21,709 bases of DNA from JAYVFR01 sp043772945 (lineage in GTDB: Bacteria; Patescibacteriota; JACMRA01), in contig JAYVFR010000026.1 of assembly GCA_043772945.1 (NCBI GenBank), positions 1-21,709 on the forward strand, read 5' to 3'. Every line of letters starts with the position of its first letter. Within the stretch, counting starts at the first letter, position 1. Positions 15,466-21,709 of the stretch are shown here, piece after piece. A model generated the notes under the pieces. It saw only the letters and a program-made list of their open reading frames with translations, had not been told where the DNA came from and did not search any database. The translations under genes and the position numbers were made by a program.

Positions 15466-15999
15466 ATGTTTCGCTTATTAATTCCTTACACAGACCCTAC
15501 GACTAACGTAGAAGCAGTTTTTGAAATTTTTGATGGGCAATTTAAGCATATTCCCATTGAGATGATTACTCAATCTCGCGTTATAGTTTTAAACCCCGAA
15601 ACCCAAATTCTTTTAGTTCATAATCAACTTTCCGATGAGTGGCAGTTACCAGGAGGGGGGCGTGAAGAAGGTGAAAGCATTAAACAGTGTGCTGTACGTG
15701 AAGTTCTAGAAGAATCTAACGTAATAATTAGTCCAAATAAACTAAAACATCTATACTATCAATATGTATCAACCAAACAGTTCGATGAATTAACACAAAA
15801 AACTTGGTATGAAAAACAGTCTGCTCACGTTAGATTTATAATTAAGGCAGAGACAATAAATGAATTTATAGAAGATCCTGATGGAGATATTGATAAGGTT
15901 ATGTGGATTGAAATTGATGATCTAGGCAAATACCTTCCTTGGGGACAAACAGTTGATTTGATAATTGAATTAGTCAAAAAACATTTAGAATTAATTTAA
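15466..15999 (+). CDS. Nudix hydrolase
   Basis: A 177-residue Nudix-fold pyrophosphatase acting on a nucleoside diphosphate linked to some other moiety. The Nudix box begins at Gly64 with GGREEGE, then seven residues, then REVLEE (78-83), giving the metal-binding glutamates. The following S-N-V replaces the usual x-G-hydrophobic end, so the last glycine is Asn85. About 40 residues precede the core (MFRLLIPYTDPTTNVEAVFEI is a landmark split here: residues 1-21) and may form an extra strand pair. The C-terminus has VMWIEIDDLGKYLPWG, a common Nudix ending. Substrate cannot be predicted. It lies between ssrA and a membrane protein gene with its own promoter, so it is probably monocistronic. Confidence 0.88.
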   Translation: MFRLLIPYTDPTTNVEAVFEIFDGQFKHIPIEMITQSRVIVLNPETQILLVHNQLSDEWQLPGGGREEGESIKQCAVREVLEESNVIISPNKLKHLYYQYVSTKQFDELTQKTWYEKQSAHVRFIIKAETINEFIEDPDGDIDKVMWIEIDDLGKYLPWGQTVDLIIELVKKHLELI

Positions 16000-16043
16000 A
16001 ACTAATCTAGCCTTAACGCTTTGACCAAGTTTAAAAACTTTGC

Positions 16044-16071
16044 TTGAGTGGTTGAGCTGAGACATTATAAA
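16044..16071 (+). promoter_or_regulatory. Promoter for the small membrane protein gene
   Basis: TTGAGT (16044-16049), a 16-base spacer and TATAAA (16066-16071), about 25 bases before the ATG at 16096. A GTG at 16048 would open a longer frame, but it lies inside this -35 element, which favours the later start. Confidence 0.5.
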
Positions 16072-16095
16072 AAATTTTCCGCGGAGGGAAATCTC

Positions 16096-16506
16096 ATGTC
16101 AAACAAAAACAGTAAACAACCAAATTTCTGGGTAATTTTTTTAATATTCCTAATAGCTTTAGTGGTGGGATTGACTTTATCATTGGTTATAACATTTATA
16201 ATGCTATTTTTTAAAGGAGTGAGTTATACACTAGTTTTCGCTATTCTGTTTACAAGTTATTGTAGTTGGTTAATAACTAGCAACAAACCGAGACATTTTG
16301 ATATAATTTCGCTCGGAGTCCTATTAGTTGTTCTTTTTTTTACAGGGGTAATTTTTTCTTCTGTCGCTCTTTCCTTAACAATCATCTTTGGACTGCAGAA
16401 TTTCTGCTTCTTGTTTAGTTTGGTCTTTGCGACTATTTTAAAGTTAATAATTGTAAATAAGATTTTTTTTGCGAGAAAATATCGCTGTGTCTTTGACGAG
16501 GTTTAA
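16096..16506 (+). CDS. Small four-helix membrane protein
   Basis: A 136-residue hydrophobic protein with four predicted membrane helices: NFWVIFLIFLIALVVGL and onward, then YTLVFAILFTSYCSWLI, IISLGVLLVVLFFTGVIF, and FCFLFSLVFATILKLIIV. Loops are short and a basic tail (FFARKYRC) suggests a cytosolic C-terminus. I chose ATG 16096 (MSNKNSKQ) because GGAGGG at 16083-16088 lies seven bases before it. The longer frame from GTG 16048 would add 16 residues without a ribosome site and overlaps the promoter. It precedes the secreted glucanase by 24 bases on the same strand and may share its transcript. No family is recognised. Confidence 0.65.
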   Translation: MSNKNSKQPNFWVIFLIFLIALVVGLTLSLVITFIMLFFKGVSYTLVFAILFTSYCSWLITSNKPRHFDIISLGVLLVVLFFTGVIFSSVALSLTIIFGLQNFCFLFSLVFATILKLIIVNKIFFARKYRCVFDEV

Positions 16507-16530
16507 TAAATTGTAAATCCTTTATTTATT

Positions 16531-18813
16531 ATGAAAGCCTTTATTTATTTGAGTTTAATTTTCGCTATTTTACTATCTAATTTCAATTTTATTATGATTA
16601 ATACTCTTGCTGATTCGAACCTTTCTAACCAAAATCTTTGCAATGAAAGCCTTCTATGTCAAAACCAAGGATATAATATATTTGCAAGTTCTGATGTCAA
16701 AAATAAACCTATTCCAACTAATCGCGTTTGGAGTGGAGTGACCTTCAGTGGGCAGAATCAAGGGCTCTTCATGTTTCCGCAAACAGTTAAAACTGAAAAT
16801 AATGAACTTAAATTTGGCGTTCCTAATTACGCAACTCAAGTTAAGGCTAACTCGATAGGTGGAGCCATCGGTGGAGAAACTTTTGGGCTTACTGGGTTAG
16901 GACGCAATGTTACTAATAGCGAAGTTGTTGATTATTCAGATTTGACCGTTAGAATTGCTTTTAAAGACAGTAACAAAGAAACGCTTTTTGAGGCTAACTT
17001 CATTCAAGGATCTCCTCATGTTTTCATTTATCCCAAAGTCAAAGAACTGACGATCAAGAGTGGAATTTATGAGTTTGAAAAGTCTACTAACACTCTTAAT
17101 TTTAATCAAAATAGTTACGGTGTTTACACAAATTCAGCTATTAATTCCTCCAGCCCTAAAAACCTCACGATAAATTTTGAGAAAAATCCTAACGATTTCT
17201 TAACTATCACAAGACTCCCTAAAAAATCAGATTATAAACTTCTTGAAAACTCTAGTTTTAATCCAATTGATAAAATCTTTGCTACGATGGGTGCTAATTC
17301 TAGTAGTATAACTACAAATCTTAACATTACATATTCAGAAAAAGCCCGTAACAAGATAACTATTTGGGGTTTACTTCCTCACCAAAATCGCTTAAACCAA
17401 ACTCCATTATTTACACTAAATTCAATCCGAGGAACTCAAAGTTTTTACAATTATGGAACTCGTATAAATATCAGTGCTGATAAAGTTCCTCTTTTTGAAA
17501 ATCTTCCAATTGATACCTCAAACCCAGACATAGAAAAATTAAAAAGTGCTTTGAAAGATGACATTAATTCTTTGAACTTAAATGATACTGAGGCTAGTTA
17601 TGAAGGTGGTAAAGTTTTAGCCAAAGCGGCTCGTCTAATTCAAATTGCTGACAGTCTTAAAAATATAGAACTTCGAGATAAAGCAATTAATATTCTAAAG
17701 CCAGAGCTTGAAAAATGGTATAATTATACAAACGGTAAAACCAGTAAATATTTCCAGTACGATTCTACAGTTGGGACGCTAATAGCGCAGAAAGCTGGTT
17801 ATAATTCTGATACTGAAATTAATGATCATCACTTTCATTATGGTTATCATCTCTTTGCGGCTAGTGTAGTTGCTAAATATGACAACGCATTCCTCTCTAA
17901 AAATAAAGAATTTATTGACTTGATAGCTTCTGACTTTGCTAATTACAATCGTGATTCTAAAACGTTCCCTTATTTACGTAATTATGATTTTTTTGAAGGA
18001 CATTCGTGGGCTAGTGGAACAGTTCCATTCGGAGATGGTAATAACCAAGAGTCCACCTCTGAAGCTATCAATGCGTGGTATGCAGTTTGGCTTTGGGGTC
18101 GCGTAAGTAATAATCAAAACTTTGAAAAGGTAGGGCAATTTCTCTACTCCAATGAGGTCAATAGTACATATTATTACTGGTTAAATCATACTAACACTCC
18201 TTCAATTTTTCCTAAGCCGTATGCTAATAGTATAGCGAGCATTGTCTGGGGGGGTAAGGTCGACTATGCGACTTTTTTCTCTAGTGATATCCTAGCTATT
18301 CATGGAATTCAATATTTGCCTTTTACAGCTGGTTCTACATATTTATATAATAAACAATACCTTCAAAGAGATGCTCTCTTACTTAAACCTCTTGTTCAAA
18401 GTCGCAACGATGGTTGGGTTGATCTAGTTAGTATGTATCTTGCTATGAATGAGGGTAAAAAGCTCTTTAGCGATACAAAATGGCAAAATCTCCCGCTCGA
18501 TAATGGTAACAGTAGGTCTAATTTGTATTCTTGGCTAAATTTTTGGGATTCTAATCAAGGTTATTTGAGATTCAGCGGCATTAATTATACAGGGGCATTA
18601 ATTATTAAAAACAAGTCCTATCAAATAATTATTGATTGTAGTGTTGACAAGGCTACTTCAATTGGAGGTAAAAACTGTGTTCGCGGAACGAATTTGTTTG
18701 ATAATTCAAATCCTTTGGAAATTCAAAAGATTTTTAAAGCACAAAATAACACTACCATTAACACTGAAACTCTTGAAGTAATTCGCGGAATTTTCAATGG
18801 GCTAAAGAAATAG
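16531..18813 (+). CDS. Secreted GH81 endo-beta-1,3-glucanase
   Basis: A 760-residue extracellular enzyme that cleaves beta-1,3-glucan (laminarin, callose, fungal wall glucan). It has a signal peptide (about 1-28), an N-terminal beta-rich GH81 domain starting near IPTNRVWSGVTFSGQNQG, a linker region and the alpha/alpha barrel. There NDHHFHYGYHLFAA carries Asp432, and GHSWASG followed by NNQESTSEAINAWYAVWLWG carries Glu507 and Glu511. In characterised GH81 enzymes these positions hold the acid and base of an inverting mechanism. All catalytic residues are present, so the gene is probably active. There is no carbohydrate-binding module, anchor or dockerin. The ATG is 24 bases after the membrane protein gene and lacks a ribosome site. 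Family membership is firm; the natural substrate depends on habitat. Confidence 0.9.
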   Translation: MKAFIYLSLIFAILLSNFNFIMINTLADSNLSNQNLCNESLLCQNQGYNIFASSDVKNKPIPTNRVWSGVTFSGQNQGLFMFPQTVKTENNELKFGVPNYATQVKANSIGGAIGGETFGLTGLGRNVTNSEVVDYSDLTVRIAFKDSNKETLFEANFIQGSPHVFIYPKVKELTIKSGIYEFEKSTNTLNFNQNSYGVYTNSAINSSSPKNLTINFEKNPNDFLTITRLPKKSDYKLLENSSFNPIDKIFATMGANSSSITTNLNITYSEKARNKITIWGLLPHQNRLNQTPLFTLNSIRGTQSFYNYGTRINISADKVPLFENLPIDTSNPDIEKLKSALKDDINSLNLNDTEASYEGGKVLAKAARLIQIADSLKNIELRDKAINILKPELEKWYNYTNGKTSKYFQYDSTVGTLIAQKAGYNSDTEINDHHFHYGYHLFAASVVAKYDNAFLSKNKEFIDLIASDFANYNRDSKTFPYLRNYDFFEGHSWASGTVPFGDGNNQESTSEAINAWYAVWLWGRVSNNQNFEKVGQFLYSNEVNSTYYYWLNHTNTPSIFPKPYANSIASIVWGGKVDYATFFSSDILAIHGIQYLPFTAGSTYLYNKQYLQRDALLLKPLVQSRNDGWVDLVSMYLAMNEGKKLFSDTKWQNLPLDNGNSRSNLYSWLNFWDSNQGYLRFSGINYTGALIIKNKSYQIIIDCSVDKATSIGGKNCVRGTNLFDNSNPLEIQKIFKAQNNTTINTETLEVIRGIFNGLKK

Positions 18814-18819
18814 TTTTAG

Positions 18820-19017
18820 AAAAAACCAATTTTCAAATATTTTTCGTGCGATCTAACTAATAGTAACGAATCTTTGAAAAATGAATTGTCTATAAATATT
18901 TGCAATAGTAACGAAATAAGAGCTCTATTAAATCAAGATATTAATTTAGAATATTTTTATTTAATTAAAGAACCCAGCAAAAACTATTTTGTATCTTTTA
19001 CTGAGGCAGAGTGCTAA
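18820..19017 (+). other. Open frame after the glucanase, in the same frame past two UAG codons
   Basis: Two in-frame UAG codons end the glucanase, and then the same frame stays open for 65 codons to a TAA that overlaps the stop of def on the other strand. It reads like protein (CDLTNSNESLKNELSINI, then IRALLNQDINLEYFYLIKE). The only standard start is TTG at 18874, without a ribosome site. A 12-base direct repeat AATAGTAACGAA (18859-18870 and 18904-18915) lies inside it. It could be a small gene, a remnant of a longer glucanase tail, or chance. Confidence 0.3.
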
Positions 19018-19565
19018 TCAATAATATCTTCATCGTGTAACTCTTTGGAGTCTAATTTAACTCCACCCATCTTAATAAAAACTTTCCCATTTAAGTGATC
19101 ATGCTCATGTTGCAAAATTCTAGATAACCAGTTCTTAGCATTTAACTTTTTTTTGACTAATACTGGTTCATATTTCCCAGACAAAAAATTACTTAAATTA
19201 CCGATTGTAATAAACTCAATTGTGATACTACTTGGTCTCCAAATTTTATAGTATTCATCTGGAAAAGATAGACAACCCTCAATCATTTCTGATTCCATAT
19301 TAGAATAAAAAGTAATTTTAGGATTAATTACTACAAAGTCAGGCTGTCCATTTGACTCTCTGATAAGTTCTTTTTCTTCACTTAAATGTACAATAAATAG
19401 TTTTTTTAGTATGCCAACTTGAGGAGCAGCAAGACCAACACCTATCCCTTTAACTACTTTATACATTTCTTTGATCAAATTTTTGTCCTCGGAACCTAGA
19501 GGGATTTTAACTAAAGAAGCTTTTTGTTCTAAAAGGGAGTTTGGATAAGTGAGAATTTTTAACAT
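19014..19565 (-). CDS. def: Peptide deformylase
   Basis: Removes the formyl group from the N-terminal methionine of nascent proteins at the ribosome exit. The 183 residues show all three family motifs: GVGLAAPQVG (42-51), EGCLSFP (96-102) with metal ligand Cys98, and HEHDH (153-157) with ligands His153 and His157 and catalytic Glu154. There is an extra polar segment between motifs 1 and 2 (SEEKELIRESNGQPD) and an extended C-terminus ending in acidic residues. It follows nusA by 12 bases on the same strand and is almost certainly in its operon. Its stop codon overlaps a short + strand frame after the glucanase. Assignment is secure. Confidence 0.95.
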   Translation of the reverse strand: MLKILTYPNSLLEQKASLVKIPLGSEDKNLIKEMYKVVKGIGVGLAAPQVGILKKLFIVHLSEEKELIRESNGQPDFVVINPKITFYSNMESEMIEGCLSFPDEYYKIWRPSSITIEFITIGNLSNFLSGKYEPVLVKKKLNAKNWLSRILQHEHDHLNGKVFIKMGGVKLDSKELHDEDIID

Positions 19566-19577
19566 CTAATCAAAAAA

Positions 19578-20699
19578 TTATTCTAAAACTATTGAAGGCT
19601 TATCGTTACTAGAAGGTCTTTTGTTTTCTGGAGTATCGTCGGTTGTTACGATTTCAAGCTTCATCCCTAATAATTCTTGGGCAAGTTTAATATTAATTCC
19701 ACGACGGCCTACTGCAAGGGCTGCTTCTTCGTTTTTTAGATAGACTCTAGCACTAGCACCGTCCAAAGAAATTTGAACTTCATCAATTTCAGCAGGCTCT
19801 AGAGAATCCATAATCATAACATCTAATCTATTTGGTTGATTTTCTATAATATCAATTTTTTCTTGCATCGTAGGGGTAATATTGCGCAAAATATTAATAA
19901 TACGCATATTACGACGACCTAAAATCGAACCAACGGGATCAATATTTTCATTCTCTGAAGCTGAAACCAGAATTTTAGTACGACTCCCCGCTTCGCGGAC
20001 AATTTTATTAATTTGCACAATTCCCGCTTCAATTTCTGGAATCTCTTGCTTTAAAAGTGCTCTAATAAAATCAGGATGAGTACGTGACAAAAGTGCTCTT
20101 GACCCACCCTTAGCATCTTCAACAATATCCACGATAAGTGCCTTAACTACATTTCCAGAACGTAATTTATCAATTGGTAGAATATTATCTTTACTCAAGA
20201 AACCAAAAGTTTGACCAAGCTTAACTTGATAACCTCCTTTATTAAAATAATCAATTTCAACATTAACTAAATCACCAATTTTTTCTTTAAATTCTTGTAG
20301 CAACTTAGTGTGCCTTGTATTATTAATAGTTTGCGTCAGAACTTGTTTAGCTACGAGAGAAGCTATTCTACCAAACTCAATTGATTGATCAATTGCAATC
20401 TCAGTTTTAATTATATCATCGAGCCTAGCGTTTGGATTAGAAAGACGAGCCTCAAGTAAGCTAATTTCCTGATAAGGATTTTTAACTTCATCCACAATCG
20501 CAATAGTTTGATAAAGACTGTATCTGTTCTGATTCACATCAAAATTGACTTCATAGCTATTCTCCCTTTTACCAAGCTCTCTACGATAAGCACTAGCAAT
20601 AGAAAGCTCTATGGCATCTATAACTTCTTCTAATTCAAGTCCTTTTTCGGTGCAGATTGAATCAATTTGTTCTTTTAGTTCTGATTTTATAATAGCCAT
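19578..20699 (-). CDS. nusA: Transcription termination/antitermination factor NusA
   Basis: NusA binds RNA polymerase near the RNA exit and modulates pausing, termination and antitermination. The 373 residues comprise the N-terminal polymerase-binding domain (1-125, with ELEEVIDAIELSIASAYRRE), an S1 domain (about 138-200, GDLVNVEIDYFNKGGYQVKLG), and two KH domains (about 210-350). The KH part has SRTHPDFIRALLKQEIPEIEAG-type sequence (landmark at 195-216), REAGSRTKILVSA, GSILGRRNMRI and AVGRRGINIKLAQEL. It lacks the C-terminal acidic repeats of E. coli NusA. The first KH loop is GRRN instead of GxRG. Its usual neighbours rimP and infB are not adjacent; def follows. Upstream is a terminator-like hairpin close to the promoter. 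Confidence 0.95.
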   Translation of the reverse strand: MAIIKSELKEQIDSICTEKGLELEEVIDAIELSIASAYRRELGKRENSYEVNFDVNQNRYSLYQTIAIVDEVKNPYQEISLLEARLSNPNARLDDIIKTEIAIDQSIEFGRIASLVAKQVLTQTINNTRHTKLLQEFKEKIGDLVNVEIDYFNKGGYQVKLGQTFGFLSKDNILPIDKLRSGNVVKALIVDIVEDAKGGSRALLSRTHPDFIRALLKQEIPEIEAGIVQINKIVREAGSRTKILVSASENENIDPVGSILGRRNMRIINILRNITPTMQEKIDIIENQPNRLDVMIMDSLEPAEIDEVQISLDGASARVYLKNEEAALAVGRRGINIKLAQELLGMKLEIVTTDDTPENKRPSSNDKPSIVLE

Positions 20700-20769
20700 A
20701 GATTAAGAGATTATTGAGAAATTTTTAAATGTTTTTTGATGATTTTCTAATTATTATTTAACTTGAATT

Positions 20770-20798
20770 AAAATAAAAACTAGAACCTTAAGCTCTAG
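20770..20798 (-). terminator. Hairpin terminator or attenuator upstream of nusA
   Basis: On the minus strand CTAGAGCT pairs with GGTTCTAG across a UAA loop (8 pairs, two of them G-U; stem 20780-20798) and is followed by TTTTTATTTT. It probably ends transcripts from the unknown genes to the right. Because a possible promoter lies only about 30 bases upstream, it could instead act as a leader attenuator of nusA. Confidence 0.55.
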
Positions 20799-20824
20799 CA
20801 ATTTTTTTATTCTTTTATAGGTCA

Positions 20825-20853
20825 ACATTAAAACAAATAAGAAAACTTGTCAA
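20825..20853 (-). promoter_or_regulatory. Possible nusA promoter
   Basis: Minus-strand TTGACA (20848-20853), a 17-base spacer and TAATGT (20825-20830). The -35 is perfect, the -10 weak. If used, the transcript would run through the hairpin at 20780-20798 before nusA. Confidence 0.3.
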
Positions 20854-20866
20854 AACTAAGATTATT

Positions 20867-20908
20867 CCCCCGCTTTGAGGGGGTGTCAATCGGTAGATTG
20901 ACGGGGGG
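20867..20908. repeat. GC-rich compound palindrome (REP-like)
   Basis: CCCCC-gctttga-GGGGG (20867-20883) is followed at once by TCAATC-ggta-GATTGA (20886-20901) and then GGGGGG (20903-20908). The C-run can pair with either G-run, so two alternative folds exist. GC content is far above the surrounding DNA. Elements of this shape are typically dispersed in intergenic regions, but no second copy is in the window. Confidence 0.6.
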
Positions 20909-21087
20909 TGTTACTAAAAAATTAGCCTTAAAATAACTACAAAAGTGGTTTTCAGAATGAAATACCGTTGCATAGTGTAGAAATTTAATGACCTTTTGGA
21001 GTTTTAATTTCTCCCCATTAAAGACAAAAGCAGGATTAAAGCTAATTTGAATTATCTGGGTTTGGGTTTGGAGCATTTTAAAAACAC

Positions 21088-21600
21088 TTAGTGAATCTCA
21101 ATACCAGCACAATCAGGCACACGAAAATCTATAACTTTTTTATTATTTAAATTAAAAATATAACATAATTTGCATTGTATTTCTGAAACAAAGCTAGTAT
21201 CATGTTCTACTCCTTGATAATAAAATTCAAAAAAGTCATAAAGAAATTTATTGATTTGTTTTCTGTTATCAAAGTAAATAAAATAGTCATTATTGTAATT
21301 AAGAATGAATTTATCATCTGAATTACTTATTAATTCTAACTCTTCTCGTAAGTCAATCATCATTTCATAATCAAAAATAAATTTTCGCTCTCCTGTTTCT
21401 AAAGCTTTTTCTCTTTTATTAGTAAGGAATAAATTTATTTCATCATAAAATTCTTTTTGATTTAGTGTCTTTTCTATTCTAAAATTGTAATGTTTACAAT
21501 ATTTTAAAATTAAATCTATTATATAATCACGAAATTCTAAATAAGATAAACTTTTTAAATGTTCTAAATGATCTTTAGGATAAATACTGTTTATAGTCAT
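21088..21600 (-). CDS. Unknown acidic protein (170 aa), candidate immunity protein
   Basis: No family is recognised. The 170 residues form a soluble, acidic protein rich in Tyr, Phe, Asp and Glu (LSYLEFRDYIIDLILKYC, FIFDYEMMIDLREELELI, NYNNDYFIYFDNRKQINKF). A Cys-x-x-Cys (QCKLC) lies near the C-terminus, followed by DFRVPDCAGIEIH. It starts 13 bases after the stop of a partial gene on the same strand that enters from the right edge. Small acidic proteins directly downstream of a large gene's variable C-terminus are the usual arrangement of immunity genes in polymorphic toxin systems. That role is an inference from layout and composition. Coding reality is well supported by length and codon use. 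Confidence 0.6.
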   Translation of the reverse strand: MTINSIYPKDHLEHLKSLSYLEFRDYIIDLILKYCKHYNFRIEKTLNQKEFYDEINLFLTNKREKALETGERKFIFDYEMMIDLREELELISNSDDKFILNYNNDYFIYFDNRKQINKFLYDFFEFYYQGVEHDTSFVSEIQCKLCYIFNLNNKKVIDFRVPDCAGIEIH

Positions 21601-21613
21601 AATTACTATTAGA

Positions 21614-21709
21614 TTAAAAATTAGGATAAGTTATGTGTGAGTTATAAGGCCTAGACGGGTCTTTAAATTCTAAATTAAAGTGAGGTTGTCCTGCGTTAAA
21701 ATCACCCGA
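21614..21709 (-). CDS. C-terminal end of a gene running off the window, candidate polymorphic toxin tip
   Basis: The minus-strand frame from the window edge reads S-G-D-F-N-A-G-Q-P-H-F-N-L-E-F-K then a segment with RPYNSHITYPNF-stop, 31 codons without interruption. The motif PHFNLEF with a later N-S-H-I-T-Y has the look of a small His-containing nuclease-type tip, such as those that end secreted polymorphic toxins, but too little is visible to name a family. The close downstream gene (13 bases) supports a toxin-immunity reading. It could equally be the end of an ordinary enzyme. Confidence 0.5.
   Translation of the reverse strand, partial: SGDFNAGQPHFNLEFKDPSRPYNSHITYPNF

Noticed and set aside
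20828..21076. 82-codon minus-strand ORF
   Set aside because: Its C-terminal part (P-P-V-N-L-P-I-D-T-P) is a translation of the GC-rich palindrome, and it has no ribosome site or recognisable domain. It is probably open by chance.
1..21709. CRISPR array or recoded UGA
   Set aside because: No regularly spaced repeats were seen, and recognised genes end normally without internal UGA codons, which argues against the UGA-glycine code of some CPR lineages.

Overview
The window is AT-rich bacterial DNA with compact, mostly intact genes, read with the standard stop codons (UGA is not reassigned in any recognised gene). It contains short versions of core genes (nusA, greA, def, rplU, ssrA), many genes without a clear Shine-Dalgarno site, several secreted or membrane proteins without recognisable function, and a ribosomal protein L21 fused to a helix-hairpin-helix tail. 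Together these suggest a Patescibacteria (CPR)-type genome. This is an inference from gene style, not a marker-based placement.

Left part (1-5027): the tail of one ABC-2 type permease is followed by two complete paralogues on the + strand, a tandem array of at least three. Convergent to them are two minus-strand envelope genes: a membrane protein with a long charged coiled coil and a Cys-containing C-terminal module, and a 722-residue secreted protein with a C-terminal membrane anchor.

Middle (5028-11002): a hypothetical + gene has a good promoter. It is followed by a minus-strand hypothetical gene and a minus-strand antenna-less photolyase-like FAD protein, then a + strand P-type cation ATPase. 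Next comes a gene-poor kilobase with one convincing small minus-strand gene (53 aa) and a doubtful ORF.

Housekeeping block on the minus strand (11003-14550): read in transcription order it is a small hypothetical gene, greA, rplU (L21-HhH), a COG0523/CobW metallochaperone GTPase and trhO (tRNA U34 hydroxylation). The last three genes are tightly packed and probably form one operon. The tmRNA gene ssrA follows on the + strand (14842-15328). It has its own promoter, a clear tRNA-like domain, and an unusually long predicted tag of 37 codons.

Right part (15466-21709): a Nudix hydrolase, a small four-helix membrane protein and a secreted GH81 endo-beta-1,3-glucanase lie on the + strand. A minus-strand nusA-def pair follows. 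The right edge holds a GC-rich compound palindrome, an unknown acidic 170-aa protein, and the last 31 codons of a gene that runs off the window. That tight pair looks like a polymorphic toxin C-terminus followed by its immunity gene.

The observations most worth following are the long tmRNA tag, the possible toxin/immunity pair, the permease array with conserved ends but diverged middles, the GH81 glucanase in a putative CPR bacterium, the photolyase with a relocated or new C-terminal domain, and the L21-HhH fusion.
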